Assembly: GCF_014635885.1 (NCBI RefSeq)
Contig: NZ_BMDR01000002.1
Coordinates: forward strand, 1 to 64,000
Origin: Acinetobacter vivianii
GTDB lineage: Bacteria > Pseudomonadota > Gammaproteobacteria > Pseudomonadales > Moraxellaceae
Direction of reading: 5' to 3'
DNA length: 64,000 bases
The position numbers were made by a program, and so were the translations under genes. This document shows positions 7,473-14,301 of this stretch, piece by piece (the first letter of the stretch is position 1; each line of letters begins with the position of its first letter). The notes under the pieces were generated by a model, which worked only from the letters and a program-made list of their open reading frames with translations, was not told the DNA's origin and made no database searches.

Positions 7473-9440
7473 TTACAATATATCTAACCCACAAGAGAGA
7501 AGATAGTTATAGATTGAGTCATAGTATTTTTGGGGTCTTGTTGGATCTGTACCATCTACAGCCGGAATAAAAATAACCATACCTTGCCTTGCTCGAGTCA
7601 GTAACACTCTATAAGCATTTAGAAGATAGCTTTTGGTTGCGTCTTTCTTAATATTTTGCCACTTAGAACCTTTAAAACTTTGGAATTGCCAACCATTCTC
7701 GTAATAGAGATTTATATCCCAGCTTATACATGTATAGTCGATTTCAAGTCCTTGGATATCAAACTCAGTCGCGATATCCTCTAAGTAATAAGAAGATCGT
7801 ATGTCATCTTGAGTATTTAAAAACCAATCAGTTGGAGATATATCATTCTTAACATAGATGCCTTCTGCTTTTAGTCTTTTAGCACCTGAACTTGCAATCA
7901 ACCCAATTCTTTCAGTACCTCTAGCTTGATTTCTTAACCAGATTTTTGCCTTGGCTAAGTCCCTAGTGATTTTAATGGGATAATTGTGTTTAATTTCTTG
8001 ATAAATTTTAGTGGCTTGATCATTTTTATTGTCTAAAATGGCTTGGATCAAGGATGCAACTTTTTCACTTCGAAATGAGCGAACTGAGGTGGATAAATGA
8101 AGATCAGTTTTTTGATGTCCATGTTGTTCTAACCAGTTTGATAAATCTAAATTATTTAGATAGGTATTAGGTTCAGCCAAAATCTTATCTGAATAATAAA
8201 TATCCCAAGATTGGTATTTTGTTTTTAGCGACTCAATCCATTCTGAAACGCCAGCTTCACCTGTATTGATTTCTTGTCCGCCACCAATTAAACATATAAT
8301 TGCACACCAATCTTTATGTCGATCCATTACACTAATTAGATATTCGGGTTCAGACATATCAAAGTTTTGGATTCCCTTTTTCTGTTGCATGAACTTAGAG
8401 ACTTGTTCTTTTTGCCAAGCTCTTTGTGCTTCATCGAAAACGACAACTTTTTCAATCGGGGCATGAGGTGTCCTTAAATTGTCATCTCTAAAATGATGAA
8501 TATTCTGGATAAAGGCCTTTGCTTTCCTTTCAGCTTCTGTACGTAAAATTCTCTGACCACTCCTTTTAGCAGATTCTACTGAATCTCTAGTCAATGCTTC
8601 TCTCAAGACATCAACTAATGGACCATTACCCGATAGAAATACTGAGTGTTCTGATTGATCTGCTTTTAGTCGCTCATTCGCAATGTTTAGACCTGCAAGC
8701 GTTTTTCCTGCACCAGGAACACCTGTTAAAAAGCAGATTGATTTTCTATGTTGGACTTTAGAGTTTTCGATAATTTTGTTTATTAGAATAGAGGTATTTG
8801 ATAGGTTAATTGCACCGGCATCACTTCGTGAAATTTCTTTAACGCTATGCCCTTTGTATAAGGCTTGAGCGGCCTCAATAATAGTGGGTGTTGGTTTGTA
8901 AGCACTATTTTCCCAAGAAAGAATATTTAAACTTTTTTCAGTTTTTACTTGGTCTAGAATTTGAATCAATGTTGATCTAAAGTTTTCTTTATTACATAGG
9001 ATGCAACTGGTTAAGCCTACAGCACTATCAATCTTTGAGTTAACACTTGGGGCATTCGTCGCAATCAAGATAGGGATAATCGTTTTATTGTGACTTCCTT
9101 CATGAAAATTTTGTAAATCCAAACAATAGTCAATGGTCTGATTTTGAGCATGTTTTGAATAACTTTTGTCACCAACTTTGAACTCTATTATAAAAATTAA
9201 ATTACTTATAATTAATATGTTATCTACTCGTTTCCCCATTCTAGGAATAGAGAACTCAAAATATAAATGCCCACAAAAATCTTTAAGCTCTCTTTTTAGA
9301 AAATCAATTTGTTCAAGCCAAGCATTTTTCTGTAAATCTTCTAAATCATGTGGATGGTAACGTGCAAGTTGTCCAAAAATTGCATTTTTATTTTCGTTTA
9401 AAAAGAAATTTATCGAACTTTGATAATAACTTGTATTCAT
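7473..9440 (-). CDS. PD-(D/E)XK-like nuclease fused to DUF2075 helicase domain
   Basis: This 655-residue protein has an N-terminal region that looks like a restriction-type nuclease fold, with D73 and E86-F-K88 in 'GKRVDNILIISNLIFIIEFK'. It is followed by a superfamily 1-like helicase/NTPase of the DUF2075 (Schlafen-type) class. Walker A is G240-VPGAGKT-247, Walker B is 'VVVFDEAQRAW' near residue 335, and the late helicase motif is 'LLNAYRVLLTRARQGMVIFIP' near residue 615. Such fusions are often anti-phage or DNA-processing proteins. It is opposite in strand to the atu genes, more AT-rich than they are, and separates the atuA-like gene from the SDR gene. Transfer into the locus is likely; the defence role is inference. 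Confidence 0.85.
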   Translation of the reverse strand: MNTSYYQSSINFFLNENKNAIFGQLARYHPHDLEDLQKNAWLEQIDFLKRELKDFCGHLYFEFSIPRMGKRVDNILIISNLIFIIEFKVGDKSYSKHAQNQTIDYCLDLQNFHEGSHNKTIIPILIATNAPSVNSKIDSAVGLTSCILCNKENFRSTLIQILDQVKTEKSLNILSWENSAYKPTPTIIEAAQALYKGHSVKEISRSDAGAINLSNTSILINKIIENSKVQHRKSICFLTGVPGAGKTLAGLNIANERLKADQSEHSVFLSGNGPLVDVLREALTRDSVESAKRSGQRILRTEAERKAKAFIQNIHHFRDDNLRTPHAPIEKVVVFDEAQRAWQKEQVSKFMQQKKGIQNFDMSEPEYLISVMDRHKDWCAIICLIGGGQEINTGEAGVSEWIESLKTKYQSWDIYYSDKILAEPNTYLNNLDLSNWLEQHGHQKTDLHLSTSVRSFRSEKVASLIQAILDNKNDQATKIYQEIKHNYPIKITRDLAKAKIWLRNQARGTERIGLIASSGAKRLKAEGIYVKNDISPTDWFLNTQDDIRSSYYLEDIATEFDIQGLEIDYTCISWDINLYYENGWQFQSFKGSKWQNIKKDATKSYLLNAYRVLLTRARQGMVIFIPAVDGTDPTRPQKYYDSIYNYLLSCGLDIL

Positions 9441-9550
9441 TGTGAGTTTTAAAGGTTTAAAAATCTTAAATTGAACAATATGTTAGCACTAGAAATAATA
9501 TTTTAGCAAAAAATGACATTTAAATTCGGACGATTAAGGCATCTTTGCAC

Positions 9551-9580
9551 TTTACAAACCAAGCACTTGCTTGGTAGTGT
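9551..9580 (+). promoter_or_regulatory. Promoter with embedded operator, copy 3 (SDR-atuCDEF)
   Basis: TTTACA (9551-9556) and TAGTGT (9575-9580) are spaced by 18 bp with the perfect palindrome CCAAGCACTTGCTTGG (9559-9574) between them. It is identical to the control element of the atuA-like gene over 31 bases. It should drive the SDR-atuC-atuD-atuE-atuF unit separately from atuA, under the same regulator. Confidence 0.75.
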
Positions 9581-9619
9581 GTGATCAGTTAAAAATAATA
9601 GATGAATGGATCATAAAAC

Positions 9620-10501
9620 ATGGGTTATCAATCAATTTTTAGGGCAGATGCATTTGCTGACAAAGTAATTATCGTGACAGGCGGTGGTTCTGGGATTGGC
9701 CGTTGTACGGCACATGAATTGGCATCCTTAGGTGCGCAAGTTGTGATTACGGGACGTAAAGTTGAAAAATTAGAGAAGGTCAGTCAGGAAATTCTGGAAG
9801 ATGGCGGCAAAGTTCATTTCATCGTCTGTGACAATCGTGATGAAGAACAAGTTAAAAACATGATTGCTGAAGTTATTGAAAAATTCGGCAAGCTCGATGG
9901 TTTAGTCAATAACGCAGGCGGACAATTTCCATCTGCATTAGAGAATATTTCTGCCAATGGTTTTGATGCGGTGGTCCGTAATAACCTGCATTCAACCTTC
10001 TATCTGATGCGTGAAGCTTATAATCAATGGATGGCAAAGCATGGGGGCAGCATTGTCAACATGACCGCAGATATGTGGGGCGGTATGCCAGGTATGGGCC
10101 ATTCAGGTGCAGCACGTTCAGGCGTGGATAACCTGACGAAAACCGCTTCGGTTGAATGGGGCAAGTCTGGGGTTCGTGTCAATGCGGTTGCACCAGGCTG
10201 GATTATTTCTTCGGGCATGGATAACTATAGTGGTGATTTTGCCAAAGTGATTATTCCAAGTCTGGCGAGCAATGTCCCGTTAAAACGTATGGGTACAGAG
10301 TCAGAAATTTCTTCCGCGATTTGTTATTTACTCTCCGATGCTGCCGCTTTTGTATCAGGGGTAACACTCCGCATCGATGGGGCTGCTTCACAAGGCACTC
10401 GTATGTATCCATTGGCAGATGCGACCAACAATGAAGCCTTTAATGGTTTCCATCGTGCGTTTATTCCTGACATTTTCAAAAATAGCACTGATGGAGAATA
10501 A
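9620..10501 (+). CDS. SDR oxidoreductase of enoyl-CoA-reductase (PECR) type, atuB/atuG-like position
   Basis: This 293-residue short-chain dehydrogenase has the nucleotide-binding 'VTGGGSGIGRCTAHELASLGA' near residue 20 and 'LDGLVNNAGG' near residue 93. The usual catalytic YxxxK is replaced by H161-SGAA-R166 ('GHSGAARSGVDNLTKT'), the pattern of peroxisomal trans-2-enoyl-CoA reductase and related dienoyl-CoA reductases, not of alcohol dehydrogenases. It therefore more likely reduces or isomerises a CoA-thioester double bond than oxidises citronellol. It is the first gene after operator copy 3 and ends two bases before the carboxylase gene start. Equivalence to P. aeruginosa AtuB or AtuG is by position only. 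Confidence 0.85.
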   Translation: MGYQSIFRADAFADKVIIVTGGGSGIGRCTAHELASLGAQVVITGRKVEKLEKVSQEILEDGGKVHFIVCDNRDEEQVKNMIAEVIEKFGKLDGLVNNAGGQFPSALENISANGFDAVVRNNLHSTFYLMREAYNQWMAKHGGSIVNMTADMWGGMPGMGHSGAARSGVDNLTKTASVEWGKSGVRVNAVAPGWIISSGMDNYSGDFAKVIIPSLASNVPLKRMGTESEISSAICYLLSDAAAFVSGVTLRIDGAASQGTRMYPLADATNNEAFNGFHRAFIPDIFKNSTDGE

Positions 10502-10503
10502 AG

Positions 10504-12117
10504 ATGACTATTCTCCAATCTGAAATTGCAGTGGGTAGTGAGCAATATGAGCAAAATCGAGAGACGTTATTAACGCAGTTGGCTGAAGTACGGGCCGTGC
10601 AGCAAAAAAGCATCGATAAATCTTATGCGGCAAAACCCAAGTTTGATAAGAAAGGCAAAATCTTGCCCCATGAACGTATTCGTTTACTGCTCGATGCAGA
10701 CTCACCTTTTGTCGAGTTGTGTGGTCTGGTTGGCTACAACATGCATGATGATAAAGATGGCTCCGAGGCAGGTGGTGGGGTGATCGCAGGGATTGGTTTT
10801 GTTAGTGGTGTACGTGCGCTGGTTTCTGCCAGTAATAGTGCGATCAAAGGTGGCACCATGTCACCGATGGGGGTACATAAAACCCTCCGCCTGCAAAAGA
10901 TCGCATTAGAGCAAAAGCTGCCAATGGTCACCTTGACTGAAAGCGGCGGGGCTAACCTGAACTATGCTGCGGAAGTGTTTACCTATGGCGGTATGACCTT
11001 TGCCAATCAGGCACGATTATCTGCCGCGGGAATTCCACAAGTTGCAGTAGTGCATGGTAATGCCACCGCGGGTGGTGCTTATCAGCCAGGTTTATCTGAT
11101 TATGTGATTGCCGTACGCAAGCAGACTGAAATGTTATTGGCTGGACCACCATTGTTATTGGCAGCAACAGGTGAGGTCGCAACAGCTGAAGAGCTGGGTG
11201 GTGCGGAAATGCATACTCAAGTTTCAGGGGTGGCGGAATATCTGGCGGAGAATGATGCGGATGGTATTCGTTTGGCGCGTGAGATTTTTGAACATCTGAA
11301 CTGGAAAGAACAAACCGCGCAATCGAATCAGAATTATAAAGAACCACGTTATGCTGCGGAAGAATTGTTAGGTATTGTTCCGCAAGATCCAAAGCAACCT
11401 TTTGATATGAAGGAAATCATTGCAAGGATCATTGATGATTCAGACTTTCTGGAATTTAAACAGGAATATGATGCTTTAACTGTTTGCGGTTGGGCAAAAA
11501 TAGGTGGTTTGCATATTGGCATCATTACCAATAATGGTCCCATTACCCCGCAAGGTGCGGCTAAAGCAGCACAATTTATTCATCTGTGTGAACAGACCCA
11601 ACGTCCACTGTTATTCTTGCACAACACCACCGGTTTTATGGTCGGAACGGATGCAGAGCAGAACGGCATTATCAAGCATGGTTCTAAGCTGATTCAGGCA
11701 GTCGCCAATGCGACGGTGCCAAAAATCTCGATCGTGATTGCGGGTTCTTATGGGGCAGGCAACTATGCGATGTGTGGACGCAGTTTATCGCCACAATTTA
11801 TCTTTGCATGGCCCAATTCGCATGTGGCAGTGATGGGCGCAGCGCAAGCGGGAAAAGTATTGCGTATTGTGGCTGAGGGTAAACAGAAAGCATCAGGGAT
11901 GGAACCGAATCCGCAGATGCTGGATTTCTTGGAACAAAGTACAGCAATGAAACTGGAACAGCAGTCGACGGCTTTATTCAATACCGCAATGCTCCATGAT
12001 GATGGGATTATCGATCCGAGAGATACTCGAAAAGTACTGATTTTCTTATTACAAACCATTTTTGAAGCACAGCAACGTGAGTTAAATCCAACACGATTTG
12101 GTGTGTCGAGATTTTAA
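10504..12117 (+). CDS. atuC: Geranyl-CoA carboxylase beta (carboxyltransferase) subunit
   Basis: The 537-residue biotin-dependent carboxyltransferase has two crotonase-like halves (about 30-290 and 300-530). It carries 'GGTMSPMGVHKTLRLQKIA', 'TAGGAYQPGLSDY' and 'SYGAGNYAMCGR'. Methylcrotonyl-CoA carboxylase beta subunits usually read AYVPAM-DE where this one reads AYQPGLSDY, which together with the AtuA-like neighbour favours the geranyl-CoA enzyme. It transfers CO2 from carboxybiotin on the atuF product to the gamma-methyl of geranyl-CoA. It lies between the SDR and atuD genes. Liu-type methylcrotonyl-CoA carboxylase is the main alternative, but no HMG-CoA lyase gene is present here. Confidence 0.88.
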   Translation: MTILQSEIAVGSEQYEQNRETLLTQLAEVRAVQQKSIDKSYAAKPKFDKKGKILPHERIRLLLDADSPFVELCGLVGYNMHDDKDGSEAGGGVIAGIGFVSGVRALVSASNSAIKGGTMSPMGVHKTLRLQKIALEQKLPMVTLTESGGANLNYAAEVFTYGGMTFANQARLSAAGIPQVAVVHGNATAGGAYQPGLSDYVIAVRKQTEMLLAGPPLLLAATGEVATAEELGGAEMHTQVSGVAEYLAENDADGIRLAREIFEHLNWKEQTAQSNQNYKEPRYAAEELLGIVPQDPKQPFDMKEIIARIIDDSDFLEFKQEYDALTVCGWAKIGGLHIGIITNNGPITPQGAAKAAQFIHLCEQTQRPLLFLHNTTGFMVGTDAEQNGIIKHGSKLIQAVANATVPKISIVIAGSYGAGNYAMCGRSLSPQFIFAWPNSHVAVMGAAQAGKVLRIVAEGKQKASGMEPNPQMLDFLEQSTAMKLEQQSTALFNTAMLHDDGIIDPRDTRKVLIFLLQTIFEAQQRELNPTRFGVSRF

Positions 12118-12124
12118 TTTTTAA

Positions 12125-12200
12125 CACCCTCATCCTAGCCTTCTCCCTGAGGGAGAAGGGATTCCCTCGCCATTTTGGGGAGAGGGTTAGGGAGAGGGGA
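12125..12200. repeat. Palindromic intergenic (REP-like) element between atuC and atuD
   Basis: A nested palindrome fills most of the 109-bp gap. The inner hairpin is a perfect 9-bp stem (12139-12147 with 12151-12159, loop TGA). The outer arms (about 12127-12146 and 12179-12199) are rich in CCCTC/GAGGG and match each other's complement with a few mismatches. Sequences of this 'CCCTCATCCTAGCC...GGTTAGGGAGAGGG' style are common dispersed intergenic repeats in gammaproteobacteria. It could modulate atuC/atuD mRNA stability. Confidence 0.7.
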
Positions 12201-12226
12201 AAAACAATTTTTAAGGAACAAAAACA

Positions 12227-13387
12227 ATGAAATTTACCGCAGAACATGATGCTTTACGCCGTACCACACGTCAGTTTGTTGAAAATGAATTGAATCCTTT
12301 TATTCCTGAGTGGGAAGAAGCGGGTCGTTTTCCGATTCATGATGTATTTAAGAAAATGGGGGATTTGGGCTTATTGGGGATTTGCAAGCCAGAGGAAAAT
12401 GGTGGTTTAGGGCTCGATTATTCTTATAACCTTGTCGTAGCAGAAGAATTAGGTCGTGCTGCTTGTGGAGGTGTACCCCTCGCGATTGGCGTGCAAACCG
12501 ATATGGCAACACCTGCACTGGCTCGTTTTGGTAGCGAAGAACTGCGAGAAGAGTTTCTAAATCCTGCAATTCGTGGTGAATATGTCGCGTCGATTGCGGT
12601 ATCCGAAGTGCATGCGGGTTCTGATGTGGCAGCCATCAAAACGACTGCAAAAAAAGATGGCGACGACTATGTGATTAACGGCAGTAAGATGTGGATCACC
12701 AACTCATTACAAGCAGATTTCTTCTGTTTACTTGCCAATACTTCTGATGATAAGCCACACGTCAATAAATCCATGATTATTGTGCCAGCAAAAACGGCAG
12801 GGATTAGCTTTTCAGAACCCTTGAATAAATTGGGTATGCGTTCAACCACCACGGCACAGGTTTATTTCGACAATGTTCGTGTACCGCAACGCAATCTTGT
12901 GGGGGCTGAAGGCATGGGCTTTATGATGCAAATGATGCAGTTCCAGGAAGAGCGGATGTGGGCCTGTGCCAATGCAGTGGGCGGTATGGAAAAGGTCATT
13001 CAGCAAACCATTGATTATGCCAAAGAGCGCACCACCTTTGGTCAGCCCTTGATTAACAATCAATATGTGCATTTCCGTTTTGCTGAGTTGATGACCGAAG
13101 TGGAAGCTTTACGCGCATTAACTTATCAAGCCTGTGAACAGCATATCGCAGGTGAAAATGTCACCATGATGGCTTCAATGGCAAAGCTAAAAGCAGGTCG
13201 TTTAAGCCGTGAAGTGGCGGATAGCTGTCTGCAATATTGGGGCGGTAATGGCTTTATGTGGGATAACCCTGCGTCGCAACTGTTCCGTGATGGCCGTCTA
13301 GGCTCAATAGGCGGCGGTGCAGATGAGATTATGTTGGGGATTATCTGTAAGCTCATGGATATTCTGCCTAAAAAGCAGAAAAACTAG
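12227..13387 (+). CDS. atuD: Citronellyl-CoA dehydrogenase-like acyl-CoA dehydrogenase
   Basis: This 386-residue acyl-CoA dehydrogenase has the usual three-domain layout: 'VASIAVSEVHAGSDVAAIKTTA' (near 125) in the beta domain, 'RMWACANAVGGMEKVIQQTIDYAKERTTFGQPL' in the C-terminal domain, and 'LGSIGGGADEIMLGI' near residue 367 with the likely catalytic Glu. In the atu pathway AtuD introduces the 2,3 double bond in citronellyl-CoA to give geranyl-CoA, the carboxylase substrate. The start has an AAGGAACA-type ribosome binding site. It is the second acyl-CoA dehydrogenase of the region; the one at 2132 is only distantly similar at the N-terminus and probably has another chain-length preference. 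Confidence 0.87.
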   Translation: MKFTAEHDALRRTTRQFVENELNPFIPEWEEAGRFPIHDVFKKMGDLGLLGICKPEENGGLGLDYSYNLVVAEELGRAACGGVPLAIGVQTDMATPALARFGSEELREEFLNPAIRGEYVASIAVSEVHAGSDVAAIKTTAKKDGDDYVINGSKMWITNSLQADFFCLLANTSDDKPHVNKSMIIVPAKTAGISFSEPLNKLGMRSTTTAQVYFDNVRVPQRNLVGAEGMGFMMQMMQFQEERMWACANAVGGMEKVIQQTIDYAKERTTFGQPLINNQYVHFRFAELMTEVEALRALTYQACEQHIAGENVTMMASMAKLKAGRLSREVADSCLQYWGGNGFMWDNPASQLFRDGRLGSIGGGADEIMLGIICKLMDILPKKQKN

Positions 13388-13397
13388 GAGACGAAAG

Positions 13398-14231
13398 ATG
13401 GTGCTTTCAACTTCTCTTGCAGACTTGAATATTGATGACAGCATTGAACTAGAGCTACAGGGCAGCATTTTGACCTTATGGCTGAATCGTCCTGAAAGCC
13501 GTAATGCTATGAGCTTGAATATGGTGACTGCCATTCAACAGGTGTTTAGCCAGATTGCGGATGATTCCTCAATTCGAGCTGTCGTTCTCAGAGGTAAGGG
13601 CGGGCATTTCTGTGCGGGGGGCGATATCAAAGATATGGCGAGCTTACGTGTTGAAGCTGCGAATACAGGCAGTTTGCAACCCTACGTCGATTTTAACCGC
13701 CGTTTTGGAGCCATGATTGAGCAGGTTGACCAAGCACCGCAAACCGTTGTTGTTGTGCTTGAAGGTACTGTACTTGGTGGCGGCTTTGGCTTGGCCTGTG
13801 TCTCGGATATTGCCATCAGTCGTGATAGCGCCCAGTTTGGTCTGCCAGAAACAGGTTTGGGCATCTTACCCGCGCAAATTGCGCCTTTCGTGGTAAAGCG
13901 GATTGGTCTGACTCAAGCGCGTCGTTTGGCTTTATTAGGTTTACGTTTTGATGGTCATGCTGCTTTGAATTTAGGTATGATTCATCAGTTGGCGCAGAAT
14001 GACGCTGAACTGGAACAGCAGCTTACTGAGACCATTCAACAGATTAAGCGTGCCGCACCTTTGGCTTCCCGTGCCACCAAAGCTTTATTACATCGAACGT
14101 TGAATGAACCTTTAACTTCTCTGCTGGATGATGCAGCACAACAATTTGCACAAGCAGTCGGTGGCGCAGAAGGGCAAGAAGGAACGATGGCTTTTATTCA
14201 AAAACGTTTGCCAAACTGGACTGAGCAGTAA
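13398..14231 (+). CDS. atuE: Isohexenylglutaconyl-CoA hydratase-like enoyl-CoA hydratase
   Basis: This crotonase-fold protein of ~277 residues has oxyanion-hole segments 'LRGKGGHFCAGGDIKDMASL' (near 60) and 'VVLEGTVLGGGFGLACVSDIAISRDSAQFGLPETGLGILP' (near 115). The ATG at 13398 is preceded by AGGAG at 13386-13390, which decides it over in-frame starts inside atuD. In the atu pathway this enzyme hydrates the carboxylated geranyl-CoA product to the 3-hydroxy compound. Spacing of 10 bases to atuD indicates one transcript. A 3-methylglutaconyl-CoA hydratase of the leucine pathway is the close alternative; context decides. Confidence 0.86.
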   Translation: MVLSTSLADLNIDDSIELELQGSILTLWLNRPESRNAMSLNMVTAIQQVFSQIADDSSIRAVVLRGKGGHFCAGGDIKDMASLRVEAANTGSLQPYVDFNRRFGAMIEQVDQAPQTVVVVLEGTVLGGGFGLACVSDIAISRDSAQFGLPETGLGILPAQIAPFVVKRIGLTQARRLALLGLRFDGHAALNLGMIHQLAQNDAELEQQLTETIQQIKRAAPLASRATKALLHRTLNEPLTSLLDDAAQQFAQAVGGAEGQEGTMAFIQKRLPNWTEQ

Positions 14232-14252
14232 AAGAGCAAAGTATGTCTTTGC

Positions 14253-14285
14253 GCACCGTATCGGTCAAAACTATACATACGGTGC
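14253..14285 (+). other. Stem-loop between atuE and atuF
   Basis: A perfect 9-bp inverted repeat (GCACCGTAT at 14253-14261, ATACGGTGC at 14277-14285) with a 15-base loop lies in the 70-base gap. No T-run follows, so it is not a clear terminator. An RNA-processing or stability role for the polycistronic message is possible. Confidence 0.5.
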
Positions 14286-14301
14286 TTTGAGGGATTAAAT
14301 A

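Noticed and set aside
10979..11392. 137-aa minus-strand reading inside atuC
   Set aside because: It is fully antisense to a conserved carboxyltransferase and has His/Pro-rich shadow composition.
12008..12247. Minus-strand ORF across the atuC end and the REP-like element
   Set aside because: It is created by the palindrome and antisense sequence; no coding character.
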